From assembly GCA_020252645.1 (NCBI GenBank), contig JADCCN010000024.1:1-34291 (forward strand): 34,291 nt of DNA, given 5' to 3'. Source of the stretch: Methylobacterium sp. (GTDB taxonomy: Bacteria; Pseudomonadota; Alphaproteobacteria; Rhizobiales; Beijerinckiaceae). Made by a program: the position numbers and the translations under genes. Under the pieces are notes generated by a model that saw nothing but the letters and a program-made list of their open reading frames with translations, had not been told where the DNA came from and ran no database searches. How positions within the stretch are numbered: the stretch's first letter is position 1; each line of letters begins with the position of its first letter. Of the stretch, positions 20,703 through 29,041 are shown piece after piece.

Positions 20703-21632
20703 TCAGTCTTCATCAAACAGCCTCCCCGGCGGCTCGGCGGCAGGGATGACGCCATAGACATGAATGACTTCGACCTTTTGGTCGATCAATATTCCCTTGG
20801 CATCATACTTCGTCAGAAAGCGCACACGGCACTTGAGTGCGTCACCAGGGATGATGATATGCCGCCTTTGGTGGTATTCCCTTAGCCACTCTTCGTGCGA
20901 AATCGACGCAGAGACCGAGTTCTTGCCGTGCTTAAACTGCCATTGGGCGTTAGCCAGCAAATCAGGTCGCCTAACCACAAGAACCATATCAGCATCGTTT
21001 GATAGTTCTTGCTCCATTTTAACAGGAGGCAAGTGTTCAGACGGAAGCCAGTCTGATGTCGTGATGACTTTGTATTCTCTGTCGGCCAGTGTAATTGTAA
21101 GAGCTTCTCCGTCCTTAAATTTCTTTTTTGTTCTCTGAATTGAGTCAAGGGACTGGGCTAGGCGTGGAAGATTAATCGGAGCGTAGTCAGGCATGTGCTT
21201 AGCGTCGGTTTCGACTGCTAATTTCCTCAGACGCTCAGACAAATCTTCAATATTTGGCGGTGTATCCGCGTCAATTTTCTTGTCGAGCCACTCGATAGCA
21301 ATATATTTTGCCTTTACGAGAAAAGCGCCAACTTGTTGTTTCCAGTCAAGCTCCTTCAAAGCCCCATCATCTATAGATTTCAACCTGTTTCTCAAAAAGA
21401 TTTTTAGGCTAGATTTTTCAACATCCTCCAAAATCATTGACGTCGAAATTTTGGAATCAACAGACGTTACTAGGACGCTGTCCAGATCCTCAAACGCCCG
21501 AATGAGATCAGACGCAATCTCGAAAACTCTGGCCGGCGATCCTTCATCTTCTCGAAAATCAATCTTGAACTCAATGTCGCTTTCCGGCGGCACGATGCTC
21601 TCCCCAACCCGCGCGTAGATTTTCTCAGTCAT
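20703..21632 (-). CDS. IS1595 passenger gene, unknown function (309 aa)
   Basis: This gene lies inside the element, convergent with the transposase (5 bases between stops). I do not recognise it. The protein is soluble and charged, without signal peptide or membrane helix. Its N-terminal part is alpha/beta (IEFKIDFREDEGSPARVFEI, then a helical DLIRAFEDLD). A middle helical part (about 85-165) includes DWKQQVGAFLVKAKYIAIEW. The C-terminal part is beta-rich (ALTITLADREYKVITTSDW, RVRFLTKYDAKGILIDQKVE, VIHVYG), suggesting a barrel or sandwich. Codons are AT-richer than in neighbouring genes, which points to transfer with the IS. ATG 21632 is chosen because the upstream frame runs through the inverted repeat into lexA promoter DNA. 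Only a weak GAGAG lies before it. Confidence 0.8.
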   Translation of the reverse strand: MTEKIYARVGESIVPPESDIEFKIDFREDEGSPARVFEIASDLIRAFEDLDSVLVTSVDSKISTSMILEDVEKSSLKIFLRNRLKSIDDGALKELDWKQQVGAFLVKAKYIAIEWLDKKIDADTPPNIEDLSERLRKLAVETDAKHMPDYAPINLPRLAQSLDSIQRTKKKFKDGEALTITLADREYKVITTSDWLPSEHLPPVKMEQELSNDADMVLVVRRPDLLANAQWQFKHGKNSVSASISHEEWLREYHQRRHIIIPGDALKCRVRFLTKYDAKGILIDQKVEVIHVYGVIPAAEPPGRLFDED

Positions 21633-21670
21633 GACACTCTCATAAATCCCAAATCTGTTGAAGATGTGAT

Positions 21671-21696
21671 TAACATGTTCAAAGGGGATATATCCG
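21671..21696 (-). repeat. Right terminal inverted repeat of the IS1595-family element
   Basis: Reverse complement of the left end, with the perfect outer core GGGGATATATCCG and inner TAACATGT. It lies 38 bases upstream of the passenger start and may carry its promoter. Confidence 0.88.
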
Positions 21697-21704
21697 GAAC
21701 GAAC
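21697..21704. repeat. Target-site duplication, right copy (GAACGAAC), overlapping the LexA operator
   Basis: Same 8 bases as at 19716-19723. The second GAAC of this copy (21701-21704) is the first half-site of the LexA box that follows. Confidence 0.9.
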
Positions 21705-21726
21705 GCTTGCGGAACACAAGCTGAAC
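21701..21726 (+). promoter_or_regulatory. lexA: Two overlapping LexA operators upstream of lexA
   Basis: GAAC occurs three times at 11-base steps (21701, 21712, 21723), giving two overlapping GAAC-N7-GAAC boxes: GAACGCTTGCGGAAC and GAACACAAGCTGAAC. This is the known alphaproteobacterial SOS operator form. It lies about 60-85 bases upstream of the lexA ATG and overlaps the candidate -35/spacer region, fitting autorepression. Confidence 0.85.
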
Positions 21727-21736
21727 ATGGTAAAGA
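21707..21736 (+). promoter_or_regulatory. Candidate lexA promoter
   Basis: TTGCGG (21707-21712), an 18-base spacer and TAAAGA (21731-21736) resemble -35/-10 boxes. The LexA boxes cover the -35 and spacer. Motif-based only. Because the IS ends at 21696, this promoter survives the insertion. Confidence 0.4.
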
Positions 21737-21787
21737 TGTTCAGGATTTGTTTTGCCCGAGTCGGGGCCGCAGACGGGGTTCGCGAAA

Positions 21788-22486
21788 ATGCTCACACGCA
21801 AGCAGATGGAATTGCTGCGCTTCATTCACGAGCGCCTTCAGGAGAACGGGGTTCCCCCCTCCTTCGATGAGATGAAGGAAGCTCTGGACCTCAAATCGAA
21901 ATCCGGCATCCATCGGCTCATTCTCGCGCTGGAGGAGCGTGGCTTCATCCGTCGCCTGCCGAACCGTGCCCGTGCGCTGGAAGTCATCCGCTTGCCGGAT
22001 GCCCAGACACCCCGGCCCGGGCGCCAGCGTTTCGCGCCAAGCGTCATCGAGGGTGATCTCGGCAAGGTGCGCGCGCTCGCCCCGGCCGAACCGGAGACGC
22101 AGCGCCCGGTCGCCATTCCCATCATGGGCCGCATCGCGGCGGGCACGCCGATCTCCGCAATCCAGAATCGCTCCTCGACCATTGATGTCTCGCCCGAGTT
22201 CCTGAGCCATGGCGAGCATTACGCGCTCGAGGTTCGTGGCGATTCGATGATCGAGGCGGGCATCTTCGATGGTGACCTCGTGATCATCCGCAAGCAGGAA
22301 AGCGCCAATACGGGCGATATCGTCGTCGCGCTGATCGACGACGAGGAAGCTACCCTGAAACGGATGCGCCGCAAGGGCGCTTCCATCGCGCTGGAAGCGG
22401 CCAATCCGAACTACGAGACCCGCATTTTCGGGCCGGATCGCGTGCGCGTGCAGGGACGTCTGGTCAGCCTCATCCGCCGCTATTGA
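21788..22486 (+). CDS. lexA: SOS repressor LexA
   Basis: Represses DNA-repair genes until RecA filaments trigger self-cleavage. The 232 residues begin [17 protein letters not shown], with the winged helix-turn-helix at about 25-55 ([20 protein letters not shown]). The Ala118-Gly119 cleavage bond is in GRIAAGTP, the catalytic Ser153 in RGDSMIEAG, and Lys191 in ATLKRM; all are intact. ATG 21788 gives the standard N-terminus. The frame from 21752 adds unconserved residues. Two LexA boxes upstream indicate autoregulation. In relatives it follows moeA; here an IS1595 element separates them. The last 7 bases overlap the end of convergent comEC. Confidence 0.97.
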   Translation: MLTRKQMELLRFIHERLQENGVPPSFDEMKEALDLKSKSGIHRLILALEERGFIRRLPNRARALEVIRLPDAQTPRPGRQRFAPSVIEGDLGKVRALAPAEPETQRPVAIPIMGRIAAGTPISAIQNRSSTIDVSPEFLSHGEHYALEVRGDSMIEAGIFDGDLVIIRKQESANTGDIVVALIDDEEATLKRMRRKGASIALEAANPNYETRIFGPDRVRVQGRLVSLIRRY

Positions 22487-24801
22487 GGCGCGAGGGCGGG
22501 GTCTTCCTCCGGTTCCGGCCGCTCGGGCGCGCGTGGCCGCTGCGGGGATGAGGTGGGGCGTTCCGGGAAGCCGGTTGCGATCGGGCCGGGTTCCGGCTCT
22601 TCGGTCATCGGGGGTGGAGTATGACGCCAGGGTCTTGTCTTGCGCGGATCGAGGCTGGTCTCACGGGCAGCGATCCGGCCGTCGCGCAAGTGGATTTTCT
22701 GGGCGCCATGGCGGGCGAAGCTCTCCGCGGAGAGGAGCAGGCGGTCGGGTCCGCACAGCGCGGGTTCAGCCTTGACCGGGGTGATGACGATCTGCGCGCG
22801 TTGGCAATCGAGGCGAGCGGCTTCGGGTGTAAGACTGAGGGCCACATTCCGGCCATCCGGAAGGGTGCCGGTGCAGCCCTTCCGGTCACAATGCGCGCGC
22901 TGACGCAATGTCGGGTCATCGGGCCGGCGGGCATCGCCGAGCGCGGGCAGCCATTGCTGGAGCGTGAAGCTCGAGGGTGAAGCGGGCGAGAGCAAAGTAT
23001 AGCTTCCGCTTGCATCACGAAACAGCGCCATGCGCCCATCGGGTGCGATCATCAGGTCGGGCAAGGGCGTCGCCTTGAGCAGGATGGCCCAGAGCAGAAC
23101 AAGCGGTAGTGCGAGGAACCGCAGGGGCGAACGGAAAATCACCAGCACCAGCAGGGCGATGACCAGCAATGCAAAGAGATGGCCAGGTGCTTTCGGCACG
23201 GGCGGTGCTGCTCCCTCGATGCCGGCGACCTTCTCGGCCACGAACAGAACACCCCGGATTCCCTCGCCCATCACGAGCCAGACCCAGCCATCCAGCCCGA
23301 AAGGCAGGAGCATTGTTCCGATCACGCCGGCGGGCATCACCACGAGGCTCACGAGCGGGATCGCGAGCGCGTTGCCGACAAGGCCATAGGGGTTCAGCCG
23401 GTGGAAATGCCAGGCTGAAAAGGGTGCGGTCGCGAGCGAGGCGAGAAGGGTGGTCGCCACGATGCCGAGGAACGCCATCAGCATGGCCCGCCCCGCGCGC
23501 TCCATGAAGCCCGGCCGGAAGCGCCCGCGCGGCTCGGGCTCGGGCTCCGGCCGGTAGCGCCGCCAGAGATCATTTCCGGCGATCAGCGCCGCCACGGCCG
23601 CATAGGACATCTGGAAGCTCGGCCCCAGCAGGGCCTCGGGCTCCCGCGCGAGAACGATCAGCGCGGATATCGCGACGTTCCGCAGGGCGAGCGCGGGGCG
23701 ATCCACGAGAATCGCCCCGAGCATCACCAGCATCATGATCAGCGAGCGCTCGGTGGCCACCTCGGACCCCGAGAAGACGCAATAGGCGATGGAGCCGAGC
23801 ATGGCCCCGGCCGCCGCCCATTTCTTGATGGGGTGTCGCAAGGCGAGCGCCGGCGAGAGCGCCAGCAGGGCCCGCAGGGTCCAGAACATCACGCCTGCCG
23901 CCAGCACCATATGCAGGCCGGAAATCGAGACGATGTGATAGAGGCCGGATGCCCTGAGCGCGTCATTCGTCTCGGGCGAGATCAGGCCGCGTTTCCCGGT
24001 GATCAGTGCGGCCGAGAGCGCGCCGGCCTCGCCACCGATGGTCTGCGCGATGCGATCGGTCATCGCATTGCGCGCGCGATCGATGAAAGCATTGAAACGC
24101 AGGCTGAAATCTGGTTCCGCCCTGGGTGGCGCGACCTCGATGCGGCCGATGGCGTAGCCGACGCCGCCCACGGCGCGGAAGAAGGAATCGCGCCGGAAAT
24201 CATAGCCGCCCGGCATGGCCGGCTCGGATGGCGGTGCGAGCCGCGCGCGCAAGGTGACATGGGCGCCAGCCTCGACATTGGGTCGGCCCGGCGCGCCGAT
24301 CCGCACCCGGTAGGGCACGCGTTGTGGATTGGCGGCGCGCTCATCCGCGAGGTGGGTGACGCGCAACAGGATGCGATGACGACGCGGACCGGCATCGACC
24401 TGCTCGACATGGCCGGAGATGGTCACCGGGATCGCGCGTTCGAGCATCGGCGCGGCCATGCTGGCGGTGCGCCAGGTGCCGGCGGTGAATCCCGCCGCCA
24501 TCATTGCGAGGGCAATGGCGATCGCGCGTGGAACTCCGTCGAATCGGATCGCGAAAATGGCCGCGATCAGCAGCAGAACCGGCCCGGCCCAGGGCGACGG
24601 CTCGTCGGATGCGGCAAAATAGGCAAGGATCCCCAGCGCGAAAGCCACGGGCAGCAACAGAAAGCCGGTGCGCCGGTCGCGCTCTTCTTCCAACCAGCGA
24701 CCAAGCAGGTTGCCGACGCGTCCCTGAAGTCCCGCATGCCACCGCGCGCCGGGGCTTGCGAGCACGGCGGCAACAGCGCGAGAAGGGGCCCGGCGGGTCA
24801 T
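22480..24801 (-). CDS. comEC: ComEC/Rec2 family DNA-uptake channel protein
   Basis: The 773-residue polytopic inner-membrane protein has an N-terminal membrane pair and DUF4131-like domain (about 50-220), then the Competence domain. That domain contains [16 protein letters not shown] and [19 protein letters not shown], the signature that defines ComEC, followed by about eight helices. The C-terminal soluble part is short ([12 protein letters not shown] onward) and lacks the HxHxDH metal-ligand motif of the beta-lactamase-fold nuclease domain, as in other alphaproteobacterial versions. The start is ambiguous: ATG 24801 (GGGAGGGAG about 10 bases upstream) is preferred over 24861. The open frame to 25941 is antisense to gltX. 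It is divergent from gltX; other competence genes are not in view. Confidence 0.9.
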   Translation of the reverse strand: MTRRAPSRAVAAVLASPGARWHAGLQGRVGNLLGRWLEEERDRRTGFLLLPVAFALGILAYFAASDEPSPWAGPVLLLIAAIFAIRFDGVPRAIAIALAMMAAGFTAGTWRTASMAAPMLERAIPVTISGHVEQVDAGPRRHRILLRVTHLADERAANPQRVPYRVRIGAPGRPNVEAGAHVTLRARLAPPSEPAMPGGYDFRRDSFFRAVGGVGYAIGRIEVAPPRAEPDFSLRFNAFIDRARNAMTDRIAQTIGGEAGALSAALITGKRGLISPETNDALRASGLYHIVSISGLHMVLAAGVMFWTLRALLALSPALALRHPIKKWAAAGAMLGSIAYCVFSGSEVATERSLIMMLVMLGAILVDRPALALRNVAISALIVLAREPEALLGPSFQMSYAAVAALIAGNDLWRRYRPEPEPEPRGRFRPGFMERAGRAMLMAFLGIVATTLLASLATAPFSAWHFHRLNPYGLVGNALAIPLVSLVVMPAGVIGTMLLPFGLDGWVWLVMGEGIRGVLFVAEKVAGIEGAAPPVPKAPGHLFALLVIALLVLVIFRSPLRFLALPLVLLWAILLKATPLPDLMIAPDGRMALFRDASGSYTLLSPASPSSFTLQQWLPALGDARRPDDPTLRQRAHCDRKGCTGTLPDGRNVALSLTPEAARLDCQRAQIVITPVKAEPALCGPDRLLLSAESFARHGAQKIHLRDGRIAARETSLDPRKTRPWRHTPPPMTEEPEPGPIATGFPERPTSSPQRPRAPERPEPEEDPALAPQ

Positions 24802-24933
24802 CGGCGCGGCGCTCCCTCCCGCGCAAGGGTGAAACGGGCATTTGCGCGCCCGCGCCTTCATGCTAGAGCGCGCGGAAAGGCCGGGCAATGCCCGCCGAAA
24901 TCCCGTTTTCCGATGTGAAAGCCGCTTTTCCCC

Positions 24934-26367
24934 ATGTCTGATCCCATCGTCACGCGCTTCGCCCCCTCGCCGACGGGGTTCCTCCATATCGGCGGGGCGC
25001 GCACGGCGCTCTTCAACTGGCTGCTCGCGCGCCGCCATGGCGGGAAGATGCTGCTGCGGATCGAGGATACGGACCGCGTGCGCTCGACGCCCGAGGCGAT
25101 CGACGCGATCATCGACGGCTTGGAATGGCTGGGCCTCTCCTGGGACGGGGATGTCATCTACCAGTTCGCCCGCGCCCCGCGGCACAAGGAAGTGGCCGAG
25201 GCGATGCTTGCCAATGGCCGCGCCTACAAATGCTATGCGACATCGGAAGAACTCGAGGCCATGCGCGAAGCCGCGAAAGCGGCGGGCAGGCCGATGCGCT
25301 ATGACGGCCGCTGGCGCGACAAGGGCCCGGAGGACCACGCGAAAGCAGAGGCCGAGGGCCGCAAATTCGTGATCCGCCTGAAGGCACCGCTCGGCGGGCA
25401 GACCATCGTGCAGGATCTCGTCCAGGGCACGGTGACCTGGGACAACGAGAACCTCGACGATCTCGTGCTGCTGCGTTCGGATGGCACGCCGACCTACATG
25501 CTCGCCGTGGTGGTGGATGACCACGACATGGGCGTGACGCATGTCATCCGCGGCGATGATCACCTGACCAATGCCGCGCGACAGACGCAGATCTACGAGG
25601 CGAATGGCTGGAAGGTGCCGCAGATGGCGCATATCCCGCTGATCCACGGGCCGGACGGCGCCAAGCTTTCCAAGCGCCATGGCGCGCTGGGTGTCGATGC
25701 CTATCGCGCGCTGGGCTACCTGCCGGAAGCCTTGCGGAACTATCTTGTCCGCCTCGGCTGGGCGCATGGCGACCAGGAAATCTTCTCGACCGACGAGATG
25801 ACCGCCGTCTTCGACCTCAGGAATGTGGGCCGTTCGCCCGCGCGTTTCGATTTCGCGAAGCTCGAGAGCATCAACGGCCATTACATGCGCAAGACCGATG
25901 ACCTGGCGCTGCTGAAGGCGCTTCGGCCGGTGTTGCCCCATGTCGAGGGTGGCGAGGCGATCGCGGCGGCGCTCACGCCGGAGAAGGAAGCGCAGTGGAT
26001 CGCGGCCATGCCGGGCCTGAAAGAGCGCGCGAAGACACTGGTGGAACTCATTGACGGATCACGCTTTCTCTTCGCCCAGCGTCCGCTCGTGATGGACGAG
26101 AAGGCGTGCGAGATCCTCGCGAAGGATGGCAAGGCGGTCCTCGCGCGGCTGCTCGCGCGCCTCGAGGCGGTTCCGATCTGGGAAACCGCGAGCCTGGAGG
26201 AAGCCGTGCGCGCGGAAGCTCAATCCAGCGGCCTGAAGCTCGGTGCCCTGGCCCAGCCCCTGCGGGCCGCCCTCACCGGGCGGGCCACCTCACCGGGAAT
26301 TTTCGAGGTTCTCGTGGTGCTTGGCCGCGAGGAATGCCTCGGTCGATTGCGGGATCAGGCCGCGTGA
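24934..26367 (+). CDS. gltX: Glutamyl-tRNA synthetase
   Basis: Charges tRNA-Glu (and possibly tRNA-Gln) with glutamate. The 477-residue class I synthetase has the HIGH-type motif in [17 protein letters not shown] (9-25), RIEDTD a little later, and the KMSKS-type loop KLSKRHG at 244-250. The C-terminal anticodon-binding domain ends with [19 protein letters not shown]. No zinc-binding motif was obvious. The ribosome-binding site is weak. Alphaproteobacteria often carry two GltX paralogues, one acting on tRNA-Gln via GatCAB; which one this is cannot be told by eye. gltA follows on the same strand after 207 bases. Confidence 0.96.
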   Translation: MSDPIVTRFAPSPTGFLHIGGARTALFNWLLARRHGGKMLLRIEDTDRVRSTPEAIDAIIDGLEWLGLSWDGDVIYQFARAPRHKEVAEAMLANGRAYKCYATSEELEAMREAAKAAGRPMRYDGRWRDKGPEDHAKAEAEGRKFVIRLKAPLGGQTIVQDLVQGTVTWDNENLDDLVLLRSDGTPTYMLAVVVDDHDMGVTHVIRGDDHLTNAARQTQIYEANGWKVPQMAHIPLIHGPDGAKLSKRHGALGVDAYRALGYLPEALRNYLVRLGWAHGDQEIFSTDEMTAVFDLRNVGRSPARFDFAKLESINGHYMRKTDDLALLKALRPVLPHVEGGEAIAAALTPEKEAQWIAAMPGLKERAKTLVELIDGSRFLFAQRPLVMDEKACEILAKDGKAVLARLLARLEAVPIWETASLEEAVRAEAQSSGLKLGALAQPLRAALTGRATSPGIFEVLVVLGREECLGRLRDQAA

Positions 26368-26440
26368 AAAGGCGTGGTGGAATGGCGCCTTCCGCGGCAG
26401 CCCCATGCGGACAACGCGCGGCATCATCCTGAAGCCCGGC

Positions 26441-26468
26441 TTGACAGGCGGGGTGGTTTGTTTACGGC
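26441..26468 (+). promoter_or_regulatory. Candidate gltA promoter
   Basis: A perfect -35 hexamer TTGACA (26441-26446) is followed after 16 bases by TACGGC (26463-26468), a poor -10. It lies about 105 bases upstream of the gltA start in a 207-bp gap that otherwise shows no gene. Confidence 0.35.
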
Positions 26469-26574
26469 TCAATCGTAGGGTCATGCGGCAGCGCAGCATT
26501 GAGGCGCGGGACCGTGGATTGATGGCCGGGACGCGGGGATGCGGCCGGCCGCGCGAAACAGGAGGGAGGGTGCC

Positions 26575-27867
26575 GTGACAGCCCATTCGATGACCTTGAG
26601 GATGGACGACAAGGTATTGGACCTTCCGGTGCGAGCCGGCACGATCGGTCCGGCCGTGGTGGATATCGGCAAGCTCTATGCGAGCACCGGCATGTTCACC
26701 TATGATCCGGGCTTCACCTCCACGGCGGCCTGCGAATCGAAGATCACCTATATCGACGGCGATGAGGGCGTGCTTCTCTATCGCGGCTACCCGATCGAGC
26801 AGCTCGCCGAGCATGGCGACTTCCTCGAAAGCTGCTACCTGCTGCTTTACGGGGAATTGCCCACCGCCGCGCAGAGAAGCGATTTCGTCAACCGCGTCAC
26901 GCGCCACACCATGGTGCATGAGCAGATGGCCCGCTTCTTCCAGGGCTTCCGCCGCGACGCGCATCCGATGGCCGTGATGGTCGCCTCTGTCGGCGCGATG
27001 TCGGCCTTCTACCACGACTCGACCGACATTTCGGACCCGTATCAGCGCATGGTCGCTTCCATCCGCATGATCGCGAAGATGCCGACGCTGGCGGCGATGG
27101 CCTACAAGTACTCCATCGGCCAGCCCTTTGTTTATCCGCAGAACGCGCTCGATTATACCTCGAACTTCCTGCGCATGTGCTTCTCGGTGCCGTGCGAGGA
27201 ATACAAGGTGAACCCGGTGCTGAGCCGCGCGCTTGACCGCATCTTCATCCTGCACGCGGACCACGAGCAGAACGCCTCGACCTCGACCGTGCGGCTCGCG
27301 GGCTCATCGGGCGCAAATCCCTTCGCCTGCATCGCGGCGGGTGTCGCCTGCCTCTGGGGCCCGGCCCATGGTGGTGCCAACGAAGCCGCCCTGCAGATGC
27401 TGCAGGAGATCGGCCATGTGGACAATATTCCGAAATACATCGCCAAGGCGAAGGACAAGAACGATCCGTTCCGCCTGATGGGCTTCGGCCACAGAGTTTA
27501 CAAGAACTACGATCCGCGCGCCAAGATCATGCAGAAGACCTGCCATGAGGTTCTCGCCGAACTCGGCATCAAGGATGACCCGCTGCTCGATGTGGCGGTG
27601 GAACTCGAGCGCATCGCGCTGTCGGACAGCTATTTCATCGAGAAGAAGCTCTACCCGAACATCGATTTCTACTCAGGGATCACGCTGAAGGCGATGGGCT
27701 TTCCCACCGACATGTTCACGGTGCTCTTCGCGCTGGCGCGCACCGTGGGCTGGATCGCCCAGTGGAAGGAAATGATCGAGGATCCCTCGCAGCGCATCGG
27801 CCGCCCGCGCCAGATCTATACCGGCGCGCCTTTGCGCGATTACACCCCCGTGGCGCAGAGGCGCTGA
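26575..27867 (+). CDS. gltA: Citrate synthase (type I/II, hexameric class)
   Basis: Condenses oxaloacetate and acetyl-CoA at the entry of the TCA cycle. The 430 residues carry all active-site residues: His230 in HADHEQNAS, His265 in [10 protein letters not shown], His306 in GFGHRVYKN and Asp364 in NIDFYSG. The N-terminal extension ([17 protein letters not shown]) is typical of the large, NADH-sensitive Gram-negative type. The GTG at 26575 is preferred, since GGAGGGAGGG ends 4 bases upstream. ATG 26590 is an alternative. A promoter-like TTGACA lies upstream. Confidence 0.97.
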   Translation: MTAHSMTLRMDDKVLDLPVRAGTIGPAVVDIGKLYASTGMFTYDPGFTSTAACESKITYIDGDEGVLLYRGYPIEQLAEHGDFLESCYLLLYGELPTAAQRSDFVNRVTRHTMVHEQMARFFQGFRRDAHPMAVMVASVGAMSAFYHDSTDISDPYQRMVASIRMIAKMPTLAAMAYKYSIGQPFVYPQNALDYTSNFLRMCFSVPCEEYKVNPVLSRALDRIFILHADHEQNASTSTVRLAGSSGANPFACIAAGVACLWGPAHGGANEAALQMLQEIGHVDNIPKYIAKAKDKNDPFRLMGFGHRVYKNYDPRAKIMQKTCHEVLAELGIKDDPLLDVAVELERIALSDSYFIEKKLYPNIDFYSGITLKAMGFPTDMFTVLFALARTVGWIAQWKEMIEDPSQRIGRPRQIYTGAPLRDYTPVAQRR

Positions 27868-27915
27868 AATGGCCGGAGATCGCGGGCGCCGTGGCTTCGC
27901 GCTGTGGCTCCATTC

Positions 27916-28938
27916 TCAGGATTTGCCCCCCATGCCCGGGATTGACTGGCGTATCTTCGTCGAAAATTCGGGATCGTCCCGGTAAAGGCGCGCCTTCTCG
28001 CTGATCGCGGAGGCGGCGCGCAACTGCTCGAAAGGCAGCGAGCGATCCACCGCGCCGCGTTCGTAGAGGAATTCGGGCAGAAAGCCGTTGGCGATGAGCC
28101 GCCAATCGAGCGGCAGGTGGATGCCGATACCGCGCAGCAGCCGCAGAACGACGGTCGTGCAGTTGGTTGTCAGCGAGTTGTAAAAGGCGGGGGCTTTTGC
28201 CAGAGCGTTGGCGTCCTCGACATAGCCCGTCAGAAAGGCGCGCATCGAGCCGGGCGGCCCGCCGCCGAGCCGGAAGAGATAGACATCCTCCCGCGTGATC
28301 TCCGTGCGACGGCGGATCACGTCGCGCTCGTCCGCAGCCACCAGGATGATTTCGTTGGTGCGGAACAGCCCGGCCATGGCGTCAAAGCCGGTGCCCTGCC
28401 GGTAGCGCACCTCGACCGACCAGGCGAGGAACTCGCCATTGCCGAAGCCGAAGCTGAGGATCGTATGGGCCATTTCCGGCCTGCCCCAGTAGCTGAGGAA
28501 GAGATCGACGCTTTCCAATCGGGAAAGATCATATTCCCGGTCCTCCCAGCGCTCGGGATCGGCCTCGGTTTCGCTGATCCAGTTGAAATTCCGCACATTG
28601 CGCAGGCTCAGCCGGTCGCCCTCGATGACACCGACCGGAAGGCGCGCGACCTCCGGGCGCCAGTCGCGATCGTGGCTGGGGGTCAGCGAGAAGAACCAGC
28701 CCAGCGCGGCCGCGAAGACCGCAAGAAACAGCGCCATCGCCCGCCGGCGGCGACGCGTGAAGAAAGCGATCAGGACCGTGACGCTGAACGACAAGAACGC
28801 AACCAGTGCCAGCGTGCGGAGCAGCACGGGACCCTGAAACCAGATCAGACCGGCCGTCCATACGGCGGCGAGACCGGTGCAGAGCAACAACAGGGCGGAA
28901 CCGAAAAGGGAGCGCAGCGTCATGCTGGAATTGTGCAT
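27916..28938 (-). CDS. DUF4105 (Lnb N-terminal periplasmic domain-like) membrane protein
   Basis: The 340-residue protein has two to three N-terminal membrane helices within residues 10-75 (SLFGSALLLLCTGLAAVW, LRTLALVAFLSFSVTVLIAFF, MALFLAVFAAALGWFF). A soluble domain faces the periplasm and carries DUF4105 motifs: NVRNFNWISE, FLSYWGRPEMAHTILSFGF and YNSLTTNCTTVVLRLL with the conserved Asn-Cys. The family is thought to be papain/NlpC-like hydrolases or related, but activity is not shown. ATG 28938 and ATG 28923 are both possible starts; neither has a good ribosome site. It is convergent with gltA and 103 bases upstream of the glmS stop on the same strand. Confidence 0.85.
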   Translation of the reverse strand: MHNSSMTLRSLFGSALLLLCTGLAAVWTAGLIWFQGPVLLRTLALVAFLSFSVTVLIAFFTRRRRRAMALFLAVFAAALGWFFSLTPSHDRDWRPEVARLPVGVIEGDRLSLRNVRNFNWISETEADPERWEDREYDLSRLESVDLFLSYWGRPEMAHTILSFGFGNGEFLAWSVEVRYRQGTGFDAMAGLFRTNEIILVAADERDVIRRRTEITREDVYLFRLGGGPPGSMRAFLTGYVEDANALAKAPAFYNSLTTNCTTVVLRLLRGIGIHLPLDWRLIANGFLPEFLYERGAVDRSLPFEQLRAASAISEKARLYRDDPEFSTKIRQSIPGMGGKS

Positions 28939-29041
28939 GGCGCGCGGCGGGGCACAACCCCGGATCGCCCGCCTCCAACATTGAGAAGCTCTGTCGAACG
29001 CCGCGAAGGCACCCGGCAATAACCCATGCTCGAAGCGCCGA

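Larger units (their letters stand above)
19724..21696. mobile_element. Complete IS1595-family insertion sequence with a passenger gene
   Basis: The 1973-bp element is bounded by inverted repeats of about 26 bp (19724-19749 and 21671-21696; 23 of 26 matching), each with the perfect outer core CGGATATATCCCC. It is flanked by 8-bp direct repeats GAACGAAC at 19716-19723 and 21697-21704, the duplication length known for this family. It contains a plus-strand transposase and a convergent minus-strand passenger gene whose base composition is clearly more AT-rich than the neighbours. All structural parts look intact, so recent and possibly still mobile. Confidence 0.93.

Noticed and set aside
24802-25941. 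N-terminal extension of the comEC frame
   Set aside because: It lies over gltX in antisense. The real comEC start is near 24801 with a ribosome site.
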